Shown here piece by piece: positions 16,091-21,935 of a stretch of 21,935 nt of DNA; within the stretch, counting starts at the first letter, position 1; every line of letters starts with the position of its first letter. The stretch is from NCBI GenBank assembly GCA_012728025.1, contig JAAYFX010000087.1:1-21935 (forward strand), read 5' to 3'. Below the pieces are notes generated by a model that worked only from the letters and a program-made list of their open reading frames with translations, made no database searches and was not told the origin of the DNA. Made by a program: the position numbers and the translations under genes. The stretch is from Clostridiales bacterium. GTDB taxonomy: Bacteria > Bacillota > Clostridia > Oscillospirales > Oscillospiraceae.

Positions 16091-16480
16091 ATGGGTGTTA
16101 TCGGATTTCCCACCAGCAGTGATATATATATTGAGGCCGAGGGCAAAAAACTTGCCGTAGTGCAAAGCTATAAGGCTGTTGCCACACGCTCGGAGCAGCT
16201 TGTTGAAGCCTTTGGAGAGAAGGAGCCTGTTGCAACTATTGCCGGACAAATGCAGTATAGGCTTGAGCTTACAAGGCTTTATGCTACGGATGATGCGGTT
16301 AGCGATGGAATTGATTTTTATAATTTAAGTGATTTTTCACTTGTTATTGTTAAGCCTGACAGAAGGATTATTTATACGGGCTGCCAATGGAGCGCCATAG
16401 AGGAAAGCGGGGAGCTTAGTCGAATGGTGGCTGAACGCATTACCCTTGTTGCAAGTCAAAGGACGGAGATGGCAAATTGA
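16091..16480 (+). CDS. Tail tube protein, XkdM-like
   Basis: A 129-residue protein immediately after the sheath gene, the invariable position of the inner tube protein (XkdM/gp19 type). The strands SDIYIEAEGKKLAVVQSYKAVATRS and YRLELTRLYATDD fit the tube beta-sandwich, and the C-terminal ERITLVASQR is a family-like closing strand. An extended Shine-Dalgarno region AGGAGGTAGGAG (16076-16087) precedes the ATG. Hexameric rings of this protein would stack inside the sheath, with length normally set by the tape measure protein, which is missing or reduced here. Confidence 0.85.
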   Translation: MGVIGFPTSSDIYIEAEGKKLAVVQSYKAVATRSEQLVEAFGEKEPVATIAGQMQYRLELTRLYATDDAVSDGIDFYNLSDFSLVIVKPDRRIIYTGCQWSAIEESGELSRMVAERITLVASQRTEMAN

Positions 16481-16725
16481 CGGCTTCGGAGATTATTGAA
16501 GGGCTTGAAAAAGACCCCTTGGAGAGGCTTAAATGGCTTGTTTTGAAAAGCTTTGGAGTTTTACCCGAAAGTAAAATGGCAAGAGAGCTTTCTGATGAGG
16601 ATTTTATTTTTTGTGCTGCAAATATGGTTATTGACGCAAGGGGAGCCATAGGGGAGAAATTGGGAGAAGGCGGCTTTAACGCCGCCTTTGATGAGAACAG
16701 GTTTTTTGAGCTTGGGGAGGCTTAG
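16477..16725 (+). CDS. Short tail assembly chaperone-like protein, XkdN position
   Basis: An 82-residue acidic helical protein (SEIIEGLEKDPLERLKWLVLKSFGVL) following the tube gene, where XkdN-type chaperones of about 140 residues usually sit. Those chaperones normally coat the tape measure and are often made in two forms by frameshifting. Here the protein is short, the TTG start overlaps the tube stop, and no classical slippery heptamer was seen. The next gene begins two codons after its TAG stop in the same reading frame. The assignment rests on position and general composition. Confidence 0.55.
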   Translation: MTASEIIEGLEKDPLERLKWLVLKSFGVLPESKMARELSDEDFIFCAANMVIDARGAIGEKLGEGGFNAAFDENRFFELGEA

Positions 16726-16728
16726 TTT

Positions 16729-17256
16729 ATGAGACGGAAAAGGTTTGGCCTTGGGGAAACCGAGCTTTTGGAGGTTGCAAGGGCCTTGGTTTCTGAATTG
16801 GAGGGGCTGGGAAAAGCTTTGCCACACGCTGCGGGGCAGGCTGAGCCTATTTGGAAGAGCGGGACTTTGGGTGGGTTTTCGGGCTTGCGGGCTGAACATG
16901 GCTTGGATATCTTAAGCGGGGGCTTTCAGGCAGAGGCGGAATTTGGCGAAATAAGGCGGCAGGCGGCCTTGGAAAAACTTTCGGAGACTTCCTATGCCCA
17001 TGCTGTAAAAGCGGGGCTGGGGGAGCCTTACGGCGGCCGGAGGGTGACTTTGAAAAGGCGGGGGGCGGCAGATGGTGTTGGGGAAAGACCGATGTATGAG
17101 GACGGTGTAAGCTTTGGTTCAGCAGCGCTTACAGAATATGGGCTTGGGGCGGAAGGTAAGGTTTTGGGGGACTTTGAGCAGATTTCTGCCGAGGGGTTGT
17201 CTGAGGCTTTTTGCAGGGATGCAAGGCGCTATGATACGGGATTTGAGCCTTACTGA
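16729..17256 (+). CDS. Unknown 175-residue protein in the tape measure position
   Basis: This gene occupies the slot of the tape measure (xkdO) but encodes only 175 residues. It starts MRRKRFGLGETELLEV, is Gly-, Ala- and Glu-rich, has no transmembrane helix and no long coiled coil, and ends RRYDTGFEPY. No known domain is recognised. GGGGAGG (16714-16720) precedes the ATG at 16729. It is in the same frame as the upstream chaperone-like gene, separated only by TAG and one TTT codon. It may be a shortened tape measure, an unrelated small assembly protein, or the residue of a deletion. Confidence 0.6.
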   Translation: MRRKRFGLGETELLEVARALVSELEGLGKALPHAAGQAEPIWKSGTLGGFSGLRAEHGLDILSGGFQAEAEFGEIRRQAALEKLSETSYAHAVKAGLGEPYGGRRVTLKRRGAADGVGERPMYEDGVSFGSAALTEYGLGAEGKVLGDFEQISAEGLSEAFCRDARRYDTGFEPY

Positions 17257-17271
17257 TGATTTGGAGGTCTT

Positions 17272-17841
17272 ATGATTTTATCGCAAATGAAATACGGGGA
17301 TTATACTTGGCCCCATAATCCCCGAGTTTATGAAATTTCATATAAACGGCATATTGCCTGCCACAAGGTTCCATTTGGTCTTTATGTCCATCAAGATATG
17401 GGCAGGGGTCAGAGAATAATGCGGGGAGAAGGGGAGTTTTGCGGCAAGGGGGCCTATGAGGAGTTTAAAAAGCTTGCCACCATGTTTTATTCATCGGAGC
17501 CTAAGGTTTTGGTCCATCCCCTTTGGCAAAGCGCCAGAGCCTGGTTTGTATCCCTTAATTTGAAGCAGGAGCCGAGACATGACTATGTTTCTTATGATTT
17601 TGAGTTTTGGGAATGTTATGAGGGATATGAAACAAAGGCTTTGCCTGTAATTTTGCCCCAGCCTGAGGATGGCGGAGAAAATGAGCAACAGCAGAGAAAG
17701 ACCTATGTTATAAAGCGGGGCGATACCCTTTGGGGAGTGGCAAATTCTATGGGAATGACTCTTAGCAGGCTTTTGGAGCTTAACCCACAGGTGAGAAATC
17801 CAAACCTTTGCTATCCCGAAGATATTATTTATTTGAATTAG
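17272..17841 (+). CDS. LysM-containing tail protein, XkdP-like
   Basis: A 189-residue protein with an N-terminal XkdP-like part (to about 125), a Pro/Glu/Gln-rich linker (126-142) and a C-terminal LysM domain (about 143-189: TYVIKRGDTLWGVANSMGMT, then LELNP and YPEDIIYL). In contractile phages this protein lies between the tube or hub and the baseplate, and LysM may contact cell-wall glycan or act as a structural spacer. TGGAGG precedes the ATG at 17272. It follows the unknown gene and precedes the hub gene, exactly as in PBSX. Confidence 0.88.
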   Translation: MILSQMKYGDYTWPHNPRVYEISYKRHIACHKVPFGLYVHQDMGRGQRIMRGEGEFCGKGAYEEFKKLATMFYSSEPKVLVHPLWQSARAWFVSLNLKQEPRHDYVSYDFEFWECYEGYETKALPVILPQPEDGGENEQQQRKTYVIKRGDTLWGVANSMGMTLSRLLELNPQVRNPNLCYPEDIIYLN

Positions 17842-17851
17842 GGGGCTGAGT

Positions 17852-18793
17852 ATGGAGTGTTTTTTGATTGACTTTAAAGGGAATAGCTTTGAGCTTCCGA
17901 TTTTGATTGAATGGAGCTTTAGCCACGGACTTGGCATCCCTTGCGACTGCTTTGAAATCTCTTTTCTTTATGATAAATCCATGGCTGAGATTTTGGAAAA
18001 CGCCCTTCGTTTTAAGGCTGTTCATGAAGGGGAGACTGTGTTTTTTGGGGTAGTGGATGAATTTGAGATTTCGATTTCTTGTAAGGGTAGTCTCGCCACT
18101 GTTCGGGGAAGGGGACTTTCTGCCCTGCTGTTGGACAATGAAGTGGAAGCCGCCCAGTATTTTTCCGCAGGTCTGGAGCTTATTTTGGACAGGTATGTTT
18201 ATGCCTTTGGGATTAATCAGGTGAAGGCTAATGTCTGCCCTAAAAATATGGCTCTTACTGTTGCCAGCGGAGCCAGCGCATATAGGGTTTTGGAGGATTT
18301 TCTTTGGTTTGGCGCCTCGGCAAAGCCTCATTTTTCCAAGGATGGAGTGCTGATTTTGGGGGATGGCTCCGGAAGAAGGCTTGCTGTTGGTAAAGACTGT
18401 GCTGTGAGTGCCTATGAAATGAAGCGCAGGCGCTATGGTGTGATTTCGGAGGTTTTGGTTAGAAACAAGGTGCTTGGAAGTGTTGCAACTGTTAGAAATG
18501 AAAGTTTTTTTGAAAAGGGAGGGCGCTGCCGCAGGGTTATAAATGTGCCACGTAATACCCGCTTTGATGCAATGCGCATGACCGGTGAATATCAAATCAG
18601 AGCTTCCGAAGAAAAGGCACTGGCGATAAAACTTTTTCTGCCTTCCCTTTTTGCTGCCTTCCCCGAAGATATTATAGAGCTTACAGACAGTCCTCTTGGG
18701 GCTGACGGGGTATATAAGGTTGGGGAGAGCTGCTGCTTTGGAAATGAAAAAGAAGCAGGCACATTGATTACACTTACAAAACGGGAGGCTTAA
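17852..18793 (+). CDS. Baseplate hub protein, XkdQ/gpD-like
   Basis: A 313-residue protein of the late-control-D/gp27 hub type, which forms the central ring on which the spike sits. Indicators are the N-terminal barrel start (FEISISCKGSLATVRGRGLSALLLDNEVE), the segment VASGASAYRVLEDFLWFGASAKPHFSKDG, and the C-terminal VGESCCFGNEKEAGTLITLTKR, typical of the XkdQ end. GGGGG precedes the ATG at 17852. It is flanked by the LysM protein and the spike gene. Confidence 0.85.
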   Translation: MECFLIDFKGNSFELPILIEWSFSHGLGIPCDCFEISFLYDKSMAEILENALRFKAVHEGETVFFGVVDEFEISISCKGSLATVRGRGLSALLLDNEVEAAQYFSAGLELILDRYVYAFGINQVKANVCPKNMALTVASGASAYRVLEDFLWFGASAKPHFSKDGVLILGDGSGRRLAVGKDCAVSAYEMKRRRYGVISEVLVRNKVLGSVATVRNESFFEKGGRCRRVINVPRNTRFDAMRMTGEYQIRASEEKALAIKLFLPSLFAAFPEDIIELTDSPLGADGVYKVGESCCFGNEKEAGTLITLTKREA

Positions 18794-18796
18794 ACT

Positions 18797-19213
18797 ATGT
18801 GGATTTCTGAACGGGCTGCTCAAAGCGGGAAGTTTGAAAACTATGATATTGCCTTGGGTAACGTTTCCCATGGGGGCATGAAACTTGGGGTTGAGGTTAA
18901 TGGTGAGCAAAGAAGCGCAAGGCTTGTTTCCGCCGGTGCAGTTTATGTGCCCGAGGTCGAGGATGAGGTTTTGGTTCTTAAGGACTCCGAGGGGGAAAGC
19001 TTTGTACTTGGTAAAGTTCAGGAGACTGCTTCTTCGGAGGTTCTTGGAGGAGAGCTTTTAATAAGCTTGGGAAAAGGTAGTTTTATACGGCTGAAAAAGA
19101 ATGGGGATTTGGAGCTTTTCGGGGAGGTTTTTTTAAAGGGGACAACACATATAGATGGAAAGCTTTATATTAACGGCGTGAATTGGGGACCGCCTTCGCC
19201 AGAGGAGGAATAG
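18797..19213 (+). CDS. Baseplate spike/assembly protein, gpV-like
   Basis: A 138-residue protein with an OB-fold-like N-terminal half (residues about 15-75, including VYVPEVEDEVLVLKDSEGES and FVLGKVQE) and a repeated beta pattern at the C-terminus (LELFGEVFLKGTTHIDGKLY, then INGV) like the triple beta-helix of phage spikes. No PAAR motif or HxH iron site is visible at the tip. It replaces the XkdR gene of PBSX at this slot. GGGAGG (18783-18788) precedes the ATG. Confidence 0.75.
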   Translation: MWISERAAQSGKFENYDIALGNVSHGGMKLGVEVNGEQRSARLVSAGAVYVPEVEDEVLVLKDSEGESFVLGKVQETASSEVLGGELLISLGKGSFIRLKKNGDLELFGEVFLKGTTHIDGKLYINGVNWGPPSPEEE

Positions 19214-19215
19214 AT

Positions 19216-19566
19216 ATGGAGCTTAAGTTGGAAAACGGGAAGTATGTGTCGGGAGAATATCAGGGTCTTTTGAGCCTTGAGGGCATTGATGAAATAAGGC
19301 AGAGGATACTTATGAAGCTGTGTGTGAAAAAAGGAGCCTTTCTTCCCTTGCCGGAGTATGGAAGCAGGCTTTACAGTCTTTCGGCTTTTAGGCCCTCCCT
19401 GCGCCCTGCTACTGCAAAACAGTTTGTGATTGAGGCCCTGTCTGACGAAAAGGATTTGGAGCTTACAGAGCTTCTGCTTTTTGAGCAGGGGGAAGGAGAA
19501 ATATTGCTGGAAATGTCTTTTTTATGGAAGGGCAGCTTGGAGTTTGGGCTTGAGACGATGATTTGA
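19216..19566 (+). CDS. Baseplate wedge protein, gp25/XkdS-like
   Basis: A 116-residue protein of the gp25/DUF2634 class, which links the baseplate hub to the wedge and initiates sheath assembly. The segment EIRQRILMKLCVKKGAFLPL, then PEYGSRLYSL, matches the characteristic 'iL.T..G..p..peyGs.l' pattern of the family. A TTG at 19183 is open upstream, but the ATG at 19216 follows AGAGGAGGAA (19201-19210) and is chosen. The gene overlaps nothing and lies 12 bp before baseplate J. Confidence 0.85.
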   Translation: MELKLENGKYVSGEYQGLLSLEGIDEIRQRILMKLCVKKGAFLPLPEYGSRLYSLSAFRPSLRPATAKQFVIEALSDEKDLELTELLLFEQGEGEILLEMSFLWKGSLEFGLETMI

Positions 19567-19578
19567 GGTGTTATTTGT

Positions 19579-20628
19579 ATGAACTATAACGAGATATATG
19601 TGCAAATGAAGGAAGAGATTTCCCGCCTTAGCGGGGATGAGCTTGTTGAAGGTGGTGAGATGTCTTTAAGGCTTTATGCCTTGGCTGCACAGCTTGGGAG
19701 TCTTTGGACTCAAGTGGAATGGACAAAAAGGCAATGTTTTCCCCAAACGGCTTCCGGAGAGCATCTTGATTTTCATGCTGAGATGAGGGGGCTTATGAGA
19801 ACAAAGCCTACTAATGCCAAAGGATTTATAAGATTTGAAACGGAGGAAATTAGGCAGCAGATGATTTTTATTGAAAAGGGAACCGTCTGCCTTAACGCTG
19901 CCGGAGCAGAGTTTGTGACACTTGAGGATGCCCAAATAAAGGCAGGTAAACTTTTTTGTGATGTTGAGGCCAAGGCGAGGAAAGAAGGTTCTAAGGGAAA
20001 CGCCCCAGCAGAAAGTATTTGCTTTATGGCTTTGGCTCCTGTTGGAGTTATGCGCTGCTTTAATCCGGAGGCTTTTAGAGGGGGGAGTGAGGCGGAGGGG
20101 GATGAGTCCCTTAGAGACAGGGTTTTGAAAAGTTATGCAAACCTGCCTAACGGCTCTAACAGGGCCTATTATGAAGCTGTTGCCCTAGACACCGACGGTG
20201 TTGCCGCAGCCTGTGTTTTGCCCCGAGTAAGGGGACTTGGCACAGTTGACCTTGTTATATCGGGGCAGTCCGGACTGCCGCCTCAGGAGGCGATAGACCA
20301 CGTTTCTGAAAGGCTTGAGCGTGAAAGAGAAATTTGTGTTGATATTCAGGTGAAAGAGCCTGTTATTGTCCCCGTTGAGGTGAAAGCGGCTATTGAAATA
20401 GCCGAGGGATATGAGTTTAATGAGGTCTCACAGGCGGTGTGCACAAAACTGGAGGATTATTTTGACGGGAGGCTTCTTGGGAAAAACCTGCTTCTGGCGA
20501 AGCTGGGAAATATAATCTTCGGTGTTGAGGGAGTTTTGAACTATTCCATTTTGCAGCCTGCGGCAGATATTTTGGTTTCTGATGAGCAGTTGCCGGCGGC
20601 AAGGGAAATTTCTATTGTGGAGGGTTGA
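19579..20628 (+). CDS. Baseplate J-like wedge protein, XkdT-like
   Basis: A 349-residue wedge protein. It contains YALAAQLGSLWTQVEWTKRQ and the conserved SGEHLDFHAEMRGLMR near residues 55-72. The central SDEE-like region SLRDRVLKSYANLPNGSNRAYYEAVA and the C-terminal helical part ICVDIQVKEPVIVPVEVKAAIEI are typical of Baseplate_J (Mu gp47/XkdT). Six or more copies form the wedge ring in contractile phages. It is preceded by a GAGGTG-type ribosome binding site, and its stop overlaps the next frame. Confidence 0.93.
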   Translation: MNYNEIYVQMKEEISRLSGDELVEGGEMSLRLYALAAQLGSLWTQVEWTKRQCFPQTASGEHLDFHAEMRGLMRTKPTNAKGFIRFETEEIRQQMIFIEKGTVCLNAAGAEFVTLEDAQIKAGKLFCDVEAKARKEGSKGNAPAESICFMALAPVGVMRCFNPEAFRGGSEAEGDESLRDRVLKSYANLPNGSNRAYYEAVALDTDGVAAACVLPRVRGLGTVDLVISGQSGLPPQEAIDHVSERLEREREICVDIQVKEPVIVPVEVKAAIEIAEGYEFNEVSQAVCTKLEDYFDGRLLGKNLLLAKLGNIIFGVEGVLNYSILQPAADILVSDEQLPAAREISIVEG

Positions 20629-20630
20629 CC

Positions 20631-21194
20631 TTGGGGTATTTTGAATATTTGAAAGGAACCCTTGAACCTTTGGGGATTTATGACCTTGAAAGCGGAGTCG
20701 GAGCGGGGGAGCTTTTTGCCGCAGGGCTTGAGCTTGATAAGGTTTTTCTGGAGCTTGAGGAGCTTTGCAGGGAGGCTATTGCCGCAACGAGCCGCAGCTA
20801 TGGGATTAAAAACTATGAAAAAATCCTGCCGTACAGACCGTCTTATATTACCATTGAGGATGCCCAAAGAGCCATTACTTCCCTACTGCGGATTAGGGGA
20901 GGCAGCTTTACCCTTGATATGCTGCAAAGCACCGTTTCCGGCTGCGGCATTAGAGCCGAAGTTTATGAAGGCGGGACGGGGATGTCTGCTGTTGTGAGCT
21001 TTCCTGAAAATCGTGGGATACCCGAGGATTTTGATAAGCTGAAAAGGCGTATTGAGGAGATTATGCCCTGCCATCTTAATCTTGAATATAGATTTACTTA
21101 TGCTAGCTGGAGGGAATTGATGGAAGGGCTTCATGACTGGAGAAGCATTGAAAGTAAGGCACCCCGTTGGAGGGATGTTGAAACTTATTTTTAG
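20631..21194 (+). CDS. YmfQ/DUF2313-like tail protein, XkdU position
   Basis: A 187-residue protein that follows baseplate J in PBSX, Mu and P2-related phages and contributes to baseplate assembly. The segment KNYEKILPYRPSYITIEDAQ, then RAITSLLRIRGGSFT, and the final INLEYRF-like strand (HLNLEYRFTYASW) support the family. The frame opens at TTG 20625, but TTG 20631 is spaced better from GGAGGG. This is the last recognisable baseplate gene. A tail-fibre gene would usually follow but none is found. Confidence 0.8.
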   Translation: MGYFEYLKGTLEPLGIYDLESGVGAGELFAAGLELDKVFLELEELCREAIAATSRSYGIKNYEKILPYRPSYITIEDAQRAITSLLRIRGGSFTLDMLQSTVSGCGIRAEVYEGGTGMSAVVSFPENRGIPEDFDKLKRRIEEIMPCHLNLEYRFTYASWRELMEGLHDWRSIESKAPRWRDVETYF

Positions 21195-21210
21195 ATAGGA
21201 GGATTTTTTC

Positions 21211-21471
21211 ATGAGCGAGTGGACGATAGTTTCCGTTCTGGCAACGCTTGTGGGGCTTGTGGCGGCGATAATTCGTCCTCTTATAAGCCTTAACGGAACT
21301 ATTACAAGACTTTCAGAAATAGTTAAAGACTTGGACGGCGATATTAAGGAGTATTCGGAAAAAAACAGCAAAAGCCATTTAAGACTTTGGCAGGCTGTGG
21401 ACGAGTGCGGAGAGTGCATAGGCAGGCATGAAACAAGGCTTGCCATCATTGAAAACCTGCCGACAAAATAA
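21211..21471 (+). CDS. XhlA/holin-like membrane protein
   Basis: An 86-residue protein with one N-terminal hydrophobic segment (about 8-26, VSVLATLVGLVAAIIRPLI) followed by a charged, coiled-coil-prone region (LNGTITRLSEIVKDLDGDIK, then EYSEKNSK). Proteins of this layout follow the tail genes of clostridial prophages and resemble XhlA, a partner of the holin in PBSX lysis. TAGGAGG precedes the ATG. No endolysin gene lies next to it in the window, so the lytic role is inference. Confidence 0.65.
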   Translation: MSEWTIVSVLATLVGLVAAIIRPLISLNGTITRLSEIVKDLDGDIKEYSEKNSKSHLRLWQAVDECGECIGRHETRLAIIENLPTK

Positions 21472-21590
21472 AAAGCCGGAGAGCTTTCGCTATCCGAACT
21501 TAAAAAGGATTGGGCTTATCGTTATTTTTATTTTAAGGTTTTTTCCGGCCTGCGGTCTGGATTATCCCTTTATCCGGAGGTTATTAAAAA

Positions 21591-21788
21591 TTGTATAAAA
21601 ACTGTGATGAACATCCGGACATTGCAAAGATACTCCGTTATGGAGATGCAGATGGCTTAACAACTGCAAGATTGACTTGCAGGGGGTATTCGGAAAAGGT
21701 GCAAAATTTCTGGGATGAGGATGTAACATACATATCTGCGGAGGAGCTTTGCGAATTTTATCAGGAAAAGGGCGGAAAAAAGAAATAA
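21591..21788 (+). CDS. Small hypothetical protein at the end of the virion block
   Basis: A 65-residue protein (starting MYKNCDEHPDIAKILRYGDA) with no known domain. It starts with TTG at 21591, ten bases after GGAGG (21576-21580). It is acidic with a lysine-rich end (EKGGKKK). The frame overlaps the likely tail of a minus-strand reading frame, so the boundaries of one of the two are in doubt. The 119 bp before it (21472-21590) hold only an imperfect inverted repeat around GCCGGA and TCCGGC and no clear terminator. Confidence 0.5.
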   Translation: MYKNCDEHPDIAKILRYGDADGLTTARLTCRGYSEKVQNFWDEDVTYISAEELCEFYQEKGGKKK

Positions 21789-21935
21789 CGGCCGCCCTTC
21801 TAGGCTGCCGTTATTTCTTGGTGGAGAGCACACTCCTAAATCCGAACCAAAGGTATTCTCTATTTCATTAAGGCTTACGGTCCTTGTACCGTCCTTGTAA
21901 TTGAAGGTTAACACAATTTTGTCGTCAAACAAGTA
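21657..21935 (-). CDS. C-terminal fragment, possible serine site-specific recombinase (partial)
   Basis: On the minus strand the frame is open from the window edge. It begins (Y)LFDDKIVLTFNYKDGTRTVS and continues LNEIENTFGSDLGVCSPPRN. The pattern DDK-VLTFNYKDG, then SDL and PP, is close to what I recall of the C-terminal ends of large serine recombinases from Clostridia, but the catalytic domain is outside the window. After PPRN the frame crosses the hairpin at 21781-21818 and then runs as the antisense of the small + gene to a stop at 21657. The true end is probably near the hairpin, or the tail has been extended by loss of a stop. It is convergent with the virion block. Confidence 0.45.
   Translation of the reverse strand, partial: YLFDDKIVLTFNYKDGTRTVSLNEIENTFGSDLGVCSPPRNNGSLEGRPLFLFSALFLIKFAKLLRRYVCYILIPEILHLFRIPPASQSCSC
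21781..21818. terminator. Bidirectional hairpin at the end of the virion block
   Basis: AGAAATAACGGC (21781-21792) pairs perfectly with GCCGTTATTTCT (21807-21818). The stem continues inward with GCC and GGC after one mismatch. A-rich sequence to the left and T-rich sequence to the right allow termination in both directions. It lies between the + strand block and the convergent minus-strand frame. The hairpin also overlaps the last codons of the 21591-21788 gene. Confidence 0.75.

Noticed and set aside
17825..18910. Long (361-residue) minus-strand open frame opposite the hub gene
   Set aside because: It is the antisense shadow of the hub and flanking genes, with a composition typical of reverse-complemented coding sequence.
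21472..21590. Inverted repeat around GCCGGA and TCCGGC as a terminator
   Set aside because: The arms are short and about 70 bases apart with no proper T-tract arrangement.
1..21935. CRISPR array, tRNA or insertion sequence
   Set aside because: No regularly spaced repeats, cloverleaf sequence or transposase frame is seen anywhere in the window.

Overview
The window comes from a low-GC-type Gram-positive anaerobe, most likely a member of Clostridia (Firmicutes). The evidence is strong purine-rich ribosome binding sites, several TTG and GTG starts, a tRNA-sensing T-box leader, and housekeeping proteins typical of that class. No rRNA or tRNA gene, CRISPR array or insertion sequence is visible. 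All convincing genes run on the + strand except a fragment at the right edge.

Region 1 (71-8227) is a dense chromosomal backbone: a DUF1385 membrane protein, prmC, recA, recX, rimO, pgsA, then cysE-cysS. The last two form a cysteine supply and charging operon behind its own promoter and a T-box with a TGC (Cys) specifier. In this arrangement uncharged tRNA-Cys would switch on both cysteine synthesis and tRNA-Cys charging. A strong bidirectional terminator at 8269-8309 ends the backbone.

Region 2 (8304-8580) is a non-coding, AT-rich leader holding several small dyads and repeats. It probably contains the promoter and operators of the next operon.

Region 3 (8581-21788) is a compact block of virion genes in the order of the Bacillus PBSX (xkd) defective prophage: a short terminase-small-like protein, large terminase, portal, protease, cement-like protein, major capsid, connector and closure proteins, contractile sheath, tube, short chaperone-like protein, LysM tail protein, hub, spike, gp25-like wedge protein, baseplate J, YmfQ-like protein, and an XhlA/holin-like membrane protein. 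Key enzyme residues are intact. Several normal phage components are missing or reduced. A 175-residue protein sits where a tape measure of roughly a thousand residues belongs. The small terminase has no obvious DNA-binding domain. No tail fibre, lysin, repressor or replication gene is present in the window. The block's codon style resembles that of the neighbouring housekeeping genes.

This set fits a domesticated phage-derived particle, such as a gene-transfer-agent-like or PBSX-like element, or alternatively a partly decayed prophage. The hypothesis is the main point of interest in the window. At the right edge, beyond a second bidirectional hairpin, an incoming minus-strand fragment looks like the C-terminus of a serine site-specific recombinase. 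If that is an integrase of this element, the prophage explanation gains weight.
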